Origin: Streptomyces sp. DI166
GTDB lineage: Bacteria > Actinomycetota > Actinomycetes > Streptomycetales > Streptomycetaceae
Length of the DNA: 49,847 bases
Assembly: GCF_900091315.1 (NCBI RefSeq)
Contig: NZ_FLSP01000066.1
Location: 1-49,847 of the forward strand
Direction of reading: 5' to 3'
Positions 33,595-42,380 of this stretch are shown piece after piece; positions within the stretch are counted from its first letter, which is position 1, and every line of letters starts with the position of its first letter. A program made the position numbers and the translations under genes. The notes beneath the pieces were generated by a model, which ran no database searches, was not told the origin of the DNA, and saw only the letters and a list, made by a program, of their open reading frames with translations.

Positions 33595-34950
33595 ATGAGG
33601 ACTCCGATGCTCCGGGGCCTTGTGCGCTGGGCCCTCGTCCCGGTCGTCGCCACGCTGGCGGCGCTGACCGCCGGTGCGCCCGGCGCGTCCGCGGCGGCGG
33701 ACCTGTCGACGGTGGCGGAGGCGCTGCGCGAAAGCCCCGTCTACGTGGACCCCGCCGCCTCCGACCAGCTCTCGGCCTCGGACGCCGAGGCGCTCGCCGA
33801 CAAGATCGAGGACGCCGACAAGCCGGTCTTCGTCGCCGTCCTCCCGGCCGACCAGCCCGAGGACGACCTGTTCCTCAAGCTCCGCACCGAGACCGGCATC
33901 ACCGGCCTCTACGCGGTGCGCAGCGGTGACCGCTTCGGCGCCCGGGCCGACTCCTCGGTCATGAGCAGCCAGGGTGTGGAGAACCTGGTCGCCTCCGTCG
34001 AGGGCACCGACGACGTCAAGGCCCAGCTCAACGATTTCGTCGACGCGGCCCTGCGGAACGTCGGCGGCTCCGCACCCGCCTCCTGGGGCGGCACCGCCAC
34101 CGACGACGGAGTCCCGGTCGCCGGGCTGGTCACCACCGGCGTGGTGCTCGCGGCGGGCGGCGCGGGCGCCTACGCCCTGGTGCGGCGCCGGCGCCTCCAG
34201 CACGAGGAGGAGCAGCGCGAGGCGCTGGAGAAGCTGCGCGTGGTGGTCGACGAGGACATCACCGCCTTCGGCGAGGAACTGGAGCGCCTGGACTTCCACC
34301 CCGGCGAGGCGGGCGCCGACGACGCGATGCGCACCGACTACGAACACGCCCTGGACTCCTACGAACAGGCCAAGCGCCTGATGGACGCGGCCACGAGACC
34401 CGAGGACGTCAAGGCCGTCACCCAGGCCCTGGACGACGGCCGCCACTTTCTCGCCGTGCTCGCCGCGCGCCGTGCGCACCGTCCGCTGCCCGAGCGCCGG
34501 CCGCCCTGCTTCTTCGACCCGCGGCACGGCCCGTCGGTTGAGGACGTCAGCTGGACCCCGGTGGGCGGCGCCACCCGTGAGGTGCCGGTGTGCGCGGCCG
34601 ACAAGGCCCGCCTCGACGACGGACTGGACCCGATGATCCGCGAGGTCACCACCGACACCGGCGCCCGCCGACCGTACTGGGAGGCCGGACCCGCCTACGG
34701 TCCCTGGGCGGGCGGCTACTTCGGCGGCGGCATCCTGCCCGGCCTGCTCATCGGCACGATGCTCGGCAGCATGATGGCCTCCCCCGCCTACGCGGCGGAC
34801 TACGGCGCGGGTTACGGCGACTTCGGCGGCGGCTACGAGGGCGGCGACGTCTCGGGCGCCGACTTCGCCTCCGACGACTTCACCGGAGGCTTCGGCGGCG
34901 GCTTCGACGGAGGGGGCTTCGGGGGCGGGGACTTCGGCGGAGGGTTCTGA
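33595..34950 (+). CDS. Membrane protein with TPM-like domain and Gly-rich tail
   Basis: 451 residues. Signal peptide (to AAGAPGASA-like cleavage near 32), an extracytoplasmic TPM-like domain (about 35-165), one membrane helix (about 178-200, followed by RRRRLQ), a charged coiled helical part (LQHEEEQREALEKLRVVVDED) and a C-terminus of about 100 residues built almost only of Gly, Asp, Phe, Tyr and Ala with FGGG repeats. A second hydrophobic stretch (GGGILPGLLIGTMLGSMMASP) precedes the tail. Related proteins are common in Streptomyces but the function is unknown. Envelope location is inferred. Confidence 0.8.
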   Translation: MRTPMLRGLVRWALVPVVATLAALTAGAPGASAAADLSTVAEALRESPVYVDPAASDQLSASDAEALADKIEDADKPVFVAVLPADQPEDDLFLKLRTETGITGLYAVRSGDRFGARADSSVMSSQGVENLVASVEGTDDVKAQLNDFVDAALRNVGGSAPASWGGTATDDGVPVAGLVTTGVVLAAGGAGAYALVRRRRLQHEEEQREALEKLRVVVDEDITAFGEELERLDFHPGEAGADDAMRTDYEHALDSYEQAKRLMDAATRPEDVKAVTQALDDGRHFLAVLAARRAHRPLPERRPPCFFDPRHGPSVEDVSWTPVGGATREVPVCAADKARLDDGLDPMIREVTTDTGARRPYWEAGPAYGPWAGGYFGGGILPGLLIGTMLGSMMASPAYAADYGAGYGDFGGGYEGGDVSGADFASDDFTGGFGGGFDGGGFGGGDFGGGF

Positions 34951-34989
34951 GGAAGGACCCTCGCACCAGGAGCCGGGCGGGGATCGGGT

Positions 34990-35020
34990 ACGGGCCCGGC
35001 GCGCGCGGCGCCGGGCCCGT
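34990..35020. terminator. Terminator between convergent genes
   Basis: ACGGGCCCGGCGC (34990-35002) pairs with GCGCCGGGCCCGT (35008-35020), loop GCGCG. It serves the TPM-like gene and the protease gene. Confidence 0.8.
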
Positions 35021-35037
35021 CAGGTGCGAAGGGGTGC

Positions 35038-35817
35038 TCAGAGTCCGGCCGCCGCGGAGGCTATCTGCGCGGCGAAGGTGGACACCTCGGCGTAGACACC
35101 GGGGGCGTTGGCCCGGGCGCAGCCGATGCCCCAGCTGACGATGCCGACCTGGATCCACTGGTTGGAGGCGTCCCGGCGGAACATCGGACCACCGGAGTCG
35201 CCCTGGCAGGTGTCGACCCCGCCCGCGGTGTAACCGGCGCAGATCTCCTCACTGGGGATGAGGCCGCCGTAACCGCTGTACGAGCGGCACTGGGCGTCGC
35301 TGACGAAGGGCACGTTCGCCTTCAGCAGGTACCGCTGCTGGGAGCCGCCCTCGCGGTTGGCGCCCCAACCGGCCACGGTGAAGGTGCCGTTGTTGTACTG
35401 GGTGGTCGTGGCGATCTTCAGCGTGGGCAGGTTGACCGGCTGGGCGAGCTTGATCAGCGCCCAGTCCTTGCCGTCGCCGTTGTAGCCGGGGGCGCGGTAG
35501 ACGTAGGTCGAGCGGACCGTGATCCGGCTGCTCGACTGGAGGTCCACGGTGCCGGCGGTGGCGGTGATGGAGGTATTGGGACCGGTACGGCCCACGCAGT
35601 GCGCGGCGGTCAGCACGATCTGCTGGGTGTAGAGCGCCCCGCCGCAGCCCATGGAGAGCCGGACCATGAACGGGAACTCACCCTGGGCGGCACGGGTGCC
35701 GCCGACGACGGGCGCGGGGGCTGCCTGCGCGGCGGACACGGGTTGAAGACTGAGGACGGCGAGCGCGGCCGTACCGGCCACGGCGCATCTCTTGAGCGCC
35801 TTGAGGAGAGACTTCAA
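35038..35817 (-). CDS. Secreted trypsin-like serine protease
   Basis: 259 residues, close in pattern to Streptomyces griseus trypsin. Signal peptide and short propeptide, then the mature start VVGG (from 37). Triad His73 (TAAHC), Asp118 (GKDWALI), Ser208 (CQGDSGGP); Asp202 at the base of the S1 pocket predicts cutting after Arg/Lys. Six cysteines fit three disulfides. The start is an unusual TTG at 35817, chosen because GGAAGG lies 8 bases upstream and the translated signal (KSLLKALKRCAVAGTAALAV) matches the family; upstream reading in frame is not coding-like. Confidence 0.92.
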   Translation of the reverse strand: MKSLLKALKRCAVAGTAALAVLSLQPVSAAQAAPAPVVGGTRAAQGEFPFMVRLSMGCGGALYTQQIVLTAAHCVGRTGPNTSITATAGTVDLQSSSRITVRSTYVYRAPGYNGDGKDWALIKLAQPVNLPTLKIATTTQYNNGTFTVAGWGANREGGSQQRYLLKANVPFVSDAQCRSYSGYGGLIPSEEICAGYTAGGVDTCQGDSGGPMFRRDASNQWIQVGIVSWGIGCARANAPGVYAEVSTFAAQIASAAAGL

Positions 35818-36001
35818 CGGGGTTGCCTTCCGTGGGGGGTTGATGGAGGCGTACCGGCGTGCCCCGATCATTGTCGCGAGCACGTCAATCCTGCTCGGAT
35901 TATGGAAAGGCTGTGAGCGAGCGGCAAGGAGGCAATTCCGGCCAGGCCGCCCACCGGCGAAGAGGACGGAAACCGACCTGATTCGGCCGTACGGTCGTCT
36001 C

Positions 36002-36595
36002 ATGACCTCCGACGAACCGCTCTTCTTCGCCTCGGTCGACGCCCTCGACGACTGGCTCGCCGCGCACCCGGCTCCGCATCCCGGGATCTGGGTGAAGGTC
36101 GCCAAGAAGGGCTCGGGCATCACGTCCGTCGGCCGGCTCGACGTCAACGACGTGGCGCTGTGCCACGGCTGGATCACCGGTCTGCGCAGGGCGCTGGACG
36201 AGTCGTACTTCCTGCAGCGGATCACCCCGCGCCGCCCCGGCAGCCTGTGGTCGATGGTCAATGTGCGGCGGGTGGCGGAACTGGCCGCCGAGGGGCGGAT
36301 GCGCCCCGCCGGGCTCGCGGAGGTCGAGGCGGCCAAGGCCGACGGGCGGTGGGAGGCGGCGTACGAGTCGCAGCGCGACGCCGCCGTCCCGGCGGAACTG
36401 ACGGCGGCGCTGGAGCGCAGTCCCGGGGCGCGGGCGGCCTTCGAGTCGCTCGGGAGGACCGGGCGGTACCAGCTCGTCCTCGGGCTGCTCCAGGCCCGTA
36501 CCGCCAAGGCGCGCGCCGCCCGGCTCGACGCGGTTGTCGCCCGGCTGGAAGGGATGCGGACAGCCGAGCGCCCGCCCTCACCTACGGGGGAGTGA
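36002..36595 (+). CDS. YdeI/OmpD-associated (OmdA) family protein
   Basis: 197 residues. N-terminal FASVDALDDWLAAHPAPHPG and GIWVKVAKKGSG, the motif DVALCHGWITG and LQRITPRRPGSLWS are characteristic of the YdeI/OmdA family. The C-terminal helical half (ELTAALERSPGARAAFESLG) is typical. Biochemical role unclear; members have been linked to peptide tolerance. ATG with no striking ribosome site. Possibly monocistronic; the 184 bases upstream are shared with the divergent protease. Confidence 0.85.
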   Translation: MTSDEPLFFASVDALDDWLAAHPAPHPGIWVKVAKKGSGITSVGRLDVNDVALCHGWITGLRRALDESYFLQRITPRRPGSLWSMVNVRRVAELAAEGRMRPAGLAEVEAAKADGRWEAAYESQRDAAVPAELTAALERSPGARAAFESLGRTGRYQLVLGLLQARTAKARAARLDAVVARLEGMRTAERPPSPTGE

Positions 36596-36621
36596 AGGGC
36601 GGGCGCGCTCAGGGGGCCGTG

Positions 36622-37227
36622 TTACGCGGCGTTGCGGATGGCCGAGATGTCGAAGTTCAGCTTGATCTTGTCCGAGACCAGGACGCCGCCCGTCTCCAGG
36701 GCCGCGTTCCAGGTCAGACCCCACTCGGAGCGCAGGATCTCCGCCTTGCCCTCGAAGCCGATGCGCTCGTTGCCGAACGGGTCCTTCGCGGCGCCGTTGA
36801 ACTCCAGGTCGATGGTGACCGGCTTGGTGGTGCCGAGGATCGTCAGGTCACCGGTGATGCGGTAGTCGTCGCCGCCGAGGGCCTCCGCCTTGGTGGACCG
36901 GAAGGTCATCGTCGGGAACTCGTCCGTCCGGAAGAAGTCGGCGCTCTTCAGGTGGCCGTCACGGTCCGCGGACCCGGTGTCGATGCTGTCCATCTTCACG
37001 TCGATGGAGGCACTCGACTTCGCGGGGTCGGAGCCGTCCAGGCTGAGCGAGCCGGAGAAGTCCAGGAACTTGCCCTTGACGTTGGTCACCATGGCGTGGC
37101 GCGCCGTGAAACCGAGCGTGGAGTGGGCGGTGTCGATGGTGTACTCACCGGTCAGCGCGGCCAGGTCGGCGCTCACGGCGGCCGGGGTCTCGGTCTCAGC
37201 GGTGGTCTTGCGGCCGAAGATGCTCAT
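36622..37227 (-). CDS. YceI-family lipid-binding protein
   Basis: 201 residues. The lipocalin-like YceI barrel is seen from YTIDTAHSTLGFTARHAMV through SDKIKLNFDISA. No signal peptide; the N-terminus (MSIFGRKTTAETETPAAV) is short and charged, so it is probably cytoplasmic, binding isoprenoid-type lipids as known relatives do. ATG 37227 has a strong AAGGAGAA; an in-frame start at 37287 is less likely. Repeated GTTGAAC motifs lie upstream (37264-37277). Confidence 0.9.
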   Translation of the reverse strand: MSIFGRKTTAETETPAAVSADLAALTGEYTIDTAHSTLGFTARHAMVTNVKGKFLDFSGSLSLDGSDPAKSSASIDVKMDSIDTGSADRDGHLKSADFFRTDEFPTMTFRSTKAEALGGDDYRITGDLTILGTTKPVTIDLEFNGAAKDPFGNERIGFEGKAEILRSEWGLTWNAALETGGVLVSDKIKLNFDISAIRNAA

Positions 37228-37263
37228 CACGTTCTCCTTGGGGGACGGGTCTCGCTCACTGAT

Positions 37264-37342
37264 GTTGAACGTTGAACTAACCAACACCCACGACGATAGA
37301 CCTATTCCGTTTAGATTTCAACAACTCGATTTCGACAACCTC
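37264..37342. promoter_or_regulatory. Direct repeats in the YceI promoter region
   Basis: GTTGAAC occurs twice back to back (37264-37277). Further on, GATTTCAACAACTC (37314-37327) is followed by the near copy GATTTCGACAACCTC (37328-37342). The stretch is AT-rich compared with the window and lies between divergent genes. It could bind a MarR- or LysR-type regulator; no such gene is adjacent. Confidence 0.45.
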
Positions 37343-37384
37343 GGTGGAGCGTTCGCCGCCGCACGGCCGAGGGCATCACCAGGC

Positions 37385-39679
37385 ATGCGCATGAATCGCC
37401 GTGCACTGCTCCTCGCCGCCGCCCTCGGCCTCGCCGCCGTCGGCGCGCGCCGCGCGGAGGACCCGTACGAGGTCCTCCGGCGCCGCTGGCTCGACCTCGC
37501 CCTGGGGACCGGCTACGACCCTGCCGCCGAGCCGTACGCCTCCCGGCTCGCCGAGACCGGTGCGCTCGCCCGGGGGTACCGGAGTTCGATGGCGCCCGCC
37601 CCGGCCTGGTTGTGGCCCGGCTACCCTTACGACCCGCCCTCCGGCATCACCCGCAGCTACAGCCGCCTGTGGACCATGACCCAGGCCTACCTCCAGCCCG
37701 GCACCGGTTCGACCGGGGACGAGGGACTGCGGGACGACATCGTCCGAGGGCTCGACCACCTGTCCGCCACCGTCTACAACCCCACCACCACCCGCTACGG
37801 CAACTGGTGGGAATGGCAGATCGGCAGCCCGCGCCTGCTGATGGACATCGCCCTCGCCCTGTACGACCACCTCACCGAGGACCGCCGGGCGGCGACCTGT
37901 GCCGCCGTCGACCACTTCGTGCCGGACTCCGTGCTGGCCGACTACTCCGGCACCTCCACCGGCGCCAACCGCGTCGACCTGTGCCGCTCGGTCGCCCTGC
38001 GCGGCATCCTCGGCCGGGAACCGGCCAGGATCATCCTTGCCCGGGACGCGCTCTCCCCGGTCTTCCCCCACGTGACGCAGGGGGACGGGCTCTACGCCGA
38101 CGGCTCCTTCGTCCAGCACACCTGGGTCGCCTACTCGGGCACCTACGGCCAGGTCCTCCTCGACGGGCTCGGGCGGCTCTTCGCCCTGCTCGCCGGGTCG
38201 CCGTGGGAGGTCACCGACCCGAACCGGCAGATCGTCCTGGACAGCGTGGAGCACGCCTTCGCCCCGCTGATCCACGACGGGCTGATCATGGACAGCGTCA
38301 ACGGGAGGGCCATCAGCCGCGGCCTCCTCAAGGGCGATCGGAGCATCCTGCGCGGCGACCACTTCCACGGCCAGGGCGTCATCGCCGCGATCGCGCTGCT
38401 CGCGGGCGGGGCGAGCGAGGCCGAGCGGGAGCGCTGGTACGGCAGGATCAAGGGCTGGATCGAGCGGGACACCGTCTCCCCGGTCCTGACGGCGCCGCAG
38501 TACCCGGTCGCCGACCTCGCCCGGCTGCACGCCGTCGCCGAGTCGGAGGTGCCCGCCGCACCCGAACCCGTCGGCCATCACCTCTTCGCCGCCATGGACC
38601 GCGCCGTTCACCGCCGCCCCGGCTTCGTCGCGAACATCGCCATGGCCAGCGACCGCATCGCGTACTACGAGTGCGGCAACGGCGAGAACCCGCGCGGCTG
38701 GCACACCGGCGCCGGAATGCTCACCTGGTGGGTGCCGGGCCAGGGCGGCCAGTACACCGACTGGTTCTGGCCGACCGTCGACTGGTACCGGCTCCCGGGC
38801 ACCACGGTCTCCACCCGCCCGCTGCCCGACCGGGCCGGCGGCGAGTGGGGCGAGCCCAAACCCGACGCCCGCTGGGTCGGCGGGGTCACCGACGGCGAGT
38901 ACGCGGCCATCGGCCAGCACCTGAAGGGGCTCGGCTCCACCCTGGTCGCCCACAAGTCGTGGTTCTGCGTCGACGACGCCGTCGTCTGCCTCGGCGCCGG
39001 CATCACCTGCGCCGACGGCGTCCCCGTCGAGACGGTCGTCGACAACCGGAACCTGGGGGAGGGCGGCGAGCAGGCCTTCGTCCGGGGCCGCGGCTGGGCC
39101 CACCTGGAAGGACACGGCGGCTGGCTGGTCCCCGACGGCGAGTTGCGCGTGCTGCGCGAGGACCGCACCGGAGCCTGGGCCGACATCAACACCGGCGGCG
39201 CCACCGAGCGGCGCACCCGGCGCTGGCAGACCCTCTGGCTGGACCACGGCACCGACCCCGAGGACGCGGCCTACCGGTACGTCCTGCTCCCCGGCGCCTT
39301 CCGCCGCGCCACCGCCGCCCGCGCCGCCGACCGGCACTGGCTGTCGGTCCTCGCCAACGACACCGGACGCCAGGCCGTCCACCTCCCCGCCCTCGGCCTG
39401 ACCGCGGCGAACTTCTGGAGCCCCGGCACCGCGGGCCCGCTCACCGCCTCGGCACCCGCCAGTGCCCTGGTCCGCCGCGAGGGCCGTACCGCTACCCTCT
39501 CGGTGAGCGAGCCGCCCCGGACCGGAGCCCCGCTGGAGATCACCTGGGACCGGCCCGTGCGCTCGGTGATCCGCGCCGACGACACCGTCGAGGTGCTCGC
39601 CACAGGCCGCCGACTGCGCGTCCGTGTCACCCCGGGGAGGGCATGTGCGAGCCACCGCTGTGAGGTGACTCTCCACTGA
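37385..39679 (+). CDS. Polysaccharide lyase family 8 (hyaluronate/xanthan lyase type)
   Basis: 764 residues. The N-terminus (MRMNRRALLLAAALGLAAVG) resembles a twin-arginine or lipid-free Sec signal. The alpha/alpha toroid carries the family triad: Asn140 in NWWEWQIGSP, His245 in SFVQHTW and Tyr254 nine residues later in SGTYG, the same spacing as in known lyases. The beta-sandwich domains run from about 380 to the end. It cleaves uronic-acid-containing polysaccharides by beta-elimination; whether hyaluronan, chondroitin or xanthan is not clear. ATG 37385 is used; ATG 37391 is possible. Confidence 0.88.
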   Translation: MRMNRRALLLAAALGLAAVGARRAEDPYEVLRRRWLDLALGTGYDPAAEPYASRLAETGALARGYRSSMAPAPAWLWPGYPYDPPSGITRSYSRLWTMTQAYLQPGTGSTGDEGLRDDIVRGLDHLSATVYNPTTTRYGNWWEWQIGSPRLLMDIALALYDHLTEDRRAATCAAVDHFVPDSVLADYSGTSTGANRVDLCRSVALRGILGREPARIILARDALSPVFPHVTQGDGLYADGSFVQHTWVAYSGTYGQVLLDGLGRLFALLAGSPWEVTDPNRQIVLDSVEHAFAPLIHDGLIMDSVNGRAISRGLLKGDRSILRGDHFHGQGVIAAIALLAGGASEAERERWYGRIKGWIERDTVSPVLTAPQYPVADLARLHAVAESEVPAAPEPVGHHLFAAMDRAVHRRPGFVANIAMASDRIAYYECGNGENPRGWHTGAGMLTWWVPGQGGQYTDWFWPTVDWYRLPGTTVSTRPLPDRAGGEWGEPKPDARWVGGVTDGEYAAIGQHLKGLGSTLVAHKSWFCVDDAVVCLGAGITCADGVPVETVVDNRNLGEGGEQAFVRGRGWAHLEGHGGWLVPDGELRVLREDRTGAWADINTGGATERRTRRWQTLWLDHGTDPEDAAYRYVLLPGAFRRATAARAADRHWLSVLANDTGRQAVHLPALGLTAANFWSPGTAGPLTASAPASALVRREGRTATLSVSEPPRTGAPLEITWDRPVRSVIRADDTVEVLATGRRLRVRVTPGRACASHRCEVTLH

Positions 39680-39771
39680 CGGCTTTGTACGACCCCCACA
39701 ACCGGCACGCCCCCTGAGCAGTCGGAACGGCTGCATGGGGCGATGGTTCTGTTCAGTGGTACCAGGAAAAC

Positions 39772-39801
39772 GGGCCGGAGACTGTACGGAGTCGACGGCC
39801 C
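39772..39801 (+). terminator. Hairpin with tandem G-A internal loop
   Basis: GGGCCG (39772-39777) pairs with CGGCCC (39796-39801); inside, GACT (39780-39783) pairs with AGTC (39790-39793). The two helices are joined by a symmetrical GA/GA internal loop (39778-39779 and 39794-39795), which can form sheared pairs. GCTTTCC follows. It probably ends the lyase transcript; it could also be part of the accB leader. Confidence 0.55.
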
Positions 39802-39833
39802 GCTTTCCTTCGCGGGCTTCGTAAGGTCACTAC

Positions 39834-41417
39834 ATGACCGTTTTGGAAGAGACCACGGGTGAGCCCACGGACGCGCGCGGCCGGGTCGCCGAGCTGCACG
39901 AGATCCGTGCCCAGGCACTGGCCGGTCCCAGCGAGAAGGCGACCGCGGCGCAGCACGCCAAGGGCAAGCTGACCGCCCGGGAGCGGATCGAGCTGCTGCT
40001 CGACCCGGGCTCCTTCCGAGAGGTCGAACAGCTCCGCCGGCACCGTGCCCAGGGCTTCGGCCTGGAGGCCAAGAAGCCGTACACGGACGGTGTGATCACC
40101 GGCTGGGGCACGGTCGAGGGCCGTACGGTCTTCGTCTACGCGCACGACTTCCGGATCTTCGGCGGCGCGCTGGGCGAGGCCCATGCCACCAAGATCCACA
40201 AGATCATGGACATGGCCATCGCGGCCGGTGCCCCGCTGGTCTCCCTGAACGACGGCGCGGGCGCCCGTATCCAGGAGGGCGTCTCGGCGCTCGCCGGGTA
40301 CGGCGGCATCTTCCAGCGCAACACCAAGGCCTCGGGTGTCATCCCGCAGATCTCGGTGATGCTCGGCCCGTGCGCGGGCGGCGCGGCCTACAGCCCGGCC
40401 CTGACGGACTTCGTGTTCATGGTCCGTGAGACCTCGCAGATGTTCATCACCGGCCCGGACGTGGTCAAGGCGGTCACCGGCGAGGAGATCACCCAGAACG
40501 GCCTGGGCGGCGCGGACGTGCACGCCGAGACCTCCGGTGTGTGCCACTTCGCGTACGACGACGAGGAGACGTGCATCGCCGAGGTGCGCTACCTGCTGTC
40601 GATGCTCCCGCAGAACAACCGCGAGAACCCGCCGCGGGTGGAGTCCACCGACGCCCCGGACCGCCGCGGCGACGTGCTCCTCGACCTCGTCCCGGCGGAC
40701 GGCAACCGTCCCTACGACATGGCCAAGGTCATCGAGGAGATCGTCGACGACGGCGACTACCTGGAGGTCCACGAGCGCTGGGCGCGCAACATCATCTGCG
40801 CACTGGCCCGGCTCGACGGCCAGGTCGTCGGCATCGTGGCCAACCAGCCGCAGAGCCTGGCGGGCGTGCTGGACATCGAGGCGTCCGAGAAGGCGGCTCG
40901 CTTCGTCCAGATGTGCGACGCCTTCAACATCCCGATCGTCACCCTTTTGGACGTACCCGGCTTCCTGCCTGGTGTAGACCAGGAGCACGGTGGAATCATC
41001 CGCCACGGCGCGAAGCTGCTGTACGCCTACTGCAACGCGACCGTGCCCCGGATCTCGCTGATCCTGCGCAAGGCGTACGGAGGTGCGTACATCGTCATGG
41101 ACAGCCAGTCCATCGGCGCCGACCTCACCTACGCCTGGCCCACCAACGAGATCGCCGTGATGGGCGCCGAAGGTGCCGCCAACGTCATCTTCCGGCGGCA
41201 GATCGCGGACGCCGAGGACCCCGAGGCCATGCGGGCCCGCATGGTCAAGGAGTACAAGTCCGAGCTGATGCACCCCTACTACGCCGCCGAGCGCGGCCTG
41301 GTGGACGACGTGATCGACCCGGCGGAGACCCGCGAGGTACTGATCCGCTCGCTGGCGATGCTCCAGTCGAAGCACGCCGACCTGCCGTCCCGCAAGCACG
41401 GCAACCCCCCGCAGTAA
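39834..41417 (+). CDS. accB: Acyl-CoA carboxylase carboxyltransferase (beta) subunit
   Basis: Transfers carboxyl from biotin to acetyl-CoA and/or propionyl-CoA, giving malonyl-/methylmalonyl-CoA for fatty acids and polyketides. 527 residues. The N-terminal half has the acyl-CoA oxyanion site (LNDGAGARIQEG, GPCAGGAAYSPA) and the C-terminal half the biotin site (VPGFLPGVDQEHGGIIRHGAKLL without gaps, and KAYGGAYIVM). Followed after 46 bases by accE, the pair that is SCO5535-SCO5536 in S. coelicolor as I remember it. The alpha (biotin carboxylase) subunit is encoded elsewhere. Confidence 0.94.
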   Translation: MTVLEETTGEPTDARGRVAELHEIRAQALAGPSEKATAAQHAKGKLTARERIELLLDPGSFREVEQLRRHRAQGFGLEAKKPYTDGVITGWGTVEGRTVFVYAHDFRIFGGALGEAHATKIHKIMDMAIAAGAPLVSLNDGAGARIQEGVSALAGYGGIFQRNTKASGVIPQISVMLGPCAGGAAYSPALTDFVFMVRETSQMFITGPDVVKAVTGEEITQNGLGGADVHAETSGVCHFAYDDEETCIAEVRYLLSMLPQNNRENPPRVESTDAPDRRGDVLLDLVPADGNRPYDMAKVIEEIVDDGDYLEVHERWARNIICALARLDGQVVGIVANQPQSLAGVLDIEASEKAARFVQMCDAFNIPIVTLLDVPGFLPGVDQEHGGIIRHGAKLLYAYCNATVPRISLILRKAYGGAYIVMDSQSIGADLTYAWPTNEIAVMGAEGAANVIFRRQIADAEDPEAMRARMVKEYKSELMHPYYAAERGLVDDVIDPAETREVLIRSLAMLQSKHADLPSRKHGNPPQ

Positions 41418-41463
41418 CCCACCGGTTCCCCTGCGGAAACCTCTCTCACGGAGACTGACACCC

Positions 41464-41652
41464 ATGAACGCTGACATCCGCGTCGAAAAGGGCCACGCCG
41501 AGCCCGAGGAAGTCGCCGCCATCACGGCCATCCTGCTGGCCCGCGCGGCGGCCCGCCCCGAGCCCGACGCCGCCCACCCCGGCCGGGCCAGGGCCGGCTG
41601 GCGCCGCCTGGAGCGCGAGTCCGGCTTCCGCGCGCCGCACAGCTGGCGCTGA
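41464..41652 (+). CDS. accE: Acyl-CoA carboxylase epsilon subunit
   Basis: 62 residues, typical of this small actinobacterial subunit that raises the activity of the carboxylase complex. It opens with MNADIRVEKGHAEPEEVAAI and ends with the usual WRRLERESGFRAPHSW pattern. Acgg-AG site ahead of the ATG. It is co-transcribed with accB and ended by a terminator. Confidence 0.92.
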   Translation: MNADIRVEKGHAEPEEVAAITAILLARAAARPEPDAAHPGRARAGWRRLERESGFRAPHSWR

Positions 41653-41669
41653 GCGCCGCAACAAACCTG

Positions 41670-41697
41670 AGGGCCCCTCTCGTTCGGGAGGGGCCCT
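41670..41697 (+). terminator. Terminator after accE
   Basis: AGGGCCCCTC (41670-41679) pairs with GAGGGGCCCT (41688-41697), 8-base loop, followed by TT. Confidence 0.85.
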
Positions 41698-41741
41698 TTC
41701 GTGCGCCCAGAGGGCCGCAGAAGCCGTTCCCGGGCACAACA

Positions 41742-41780
41742 GAGCTGCCCCGGACGGTGAACATCCGTCCGGGGCAGCTC
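41742..41780. terminator. Second hairpin, terminator of the first conservon
   Basis: A perfect 16-bp stem, GAGCTGCCCCGGACGG (41742-41757) with 41765-41780, 7-base loop. It sits 19 bases past the stop of the minus-strand cvnD gene, so it most likely ends that operon. Confidence 0.8.
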
Positions 41781-41798
41781 AGTTGACGCGGGGACCGG

Positions 41799-42380
41799 CT
41801 AGCGCAGCCGGGCCATCAGCGCGTGCTCGACCAGCGTGATGAGGGTCGACTTCGCGTCCGCCCGGTGCCGGGCGTCCGTGGTGATGATCGGGGTGTCGGG
41901 ACCGATCTGCAGCGCCTCGCGCACCTCGTCCGGGCTGTACGGCTGATTGCCGTCGAAGCCGTTCAGGGCGATCACGAAGGGCAGACCGCTGTTCTCGAAG
42001 TAGTCGACAGCCGGGAAGCAGTCGGCGAGCCGCCGGGTGTCGACGAGAACGACCGCCCCGATCGCACCGCGCACGAGGTCGTCCCACATGAACCAGAAAC
42101 GGTCCTGGCCGGGCGTACCGAACAGGTAGAGGATCAGGTCCTGGTCCAGGGTGATACGGCCGAAGTCCATGGCGACCGTGGTGGTCGTCTTGTCCCCGGT
42201 ATGGGTGAGGTCGTCGATACCCGCCGAAGCAGACGTCATGACGGCCTCTGTGCGCAGCGGGTTGATCTCCGAGACGGCGCCGACGAACGTGGTCTTGCCC
42301 ACGCCGAAGCCGCCCGCCACCACGATCTTCGCGGAGGTGGTGGAGCGGGAAGGACCGCCGCTAGAGCTTGCGAAGTCCAC
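41799..42380 (-). CDS. cvnD2: Conservon small GTPase (CvnD)
   Basis: 193 residues, Ras-like GTP-binding protein. The P-loop GGFGVGKTT is at residues 23-31, the switch/G3 motif FGTPGQDRFWFMWDD follows at about 88, and LNGFDG stands in for the G4 NKxD motif. It is the last gene of a four-gene conservon (cvnABCD), in which a sensor kinase-like CvnA, a Roadblock CvnB and a DUF742 CvnC form a membrane complex with CvnD. Its start overlaps the end of cvnC by 20 bases. Numbering follows S. coelicolor cvn2 by gene order. Confidence 0.93.
   Translation of the reverse strand: MDFASSSGGPSRSTTSAKIVVAGGFGVGKTTFVGAVSEINPLRTEAVMTSASAGIDDLTHTGDKTTTTVAMDFGRITLDQDLILYLFGTPGQDRFWFMWDDLVRGAIGAVVLVDTRRLADCFPAVDYFENSGLPFVIALNGFDGNQPYSPDEVREALQIGPDTPIITTDARHRADAKSTLITLVEHALMARLR

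Noticed and set aside
35038..36507. A 489-codon version of the trypsin.
   Set aside because: The upstream part is antisense to the YdeI/OmdA gene; the TTG at 35817 has a ribosome site and starts a proper signal peptide.
36890..39679. A 929-codon version of the PL8 lyase.
   Set aside because: It would overlap the YceI gene on the other strand; ATG 37385 directly precedes the signal peptide.
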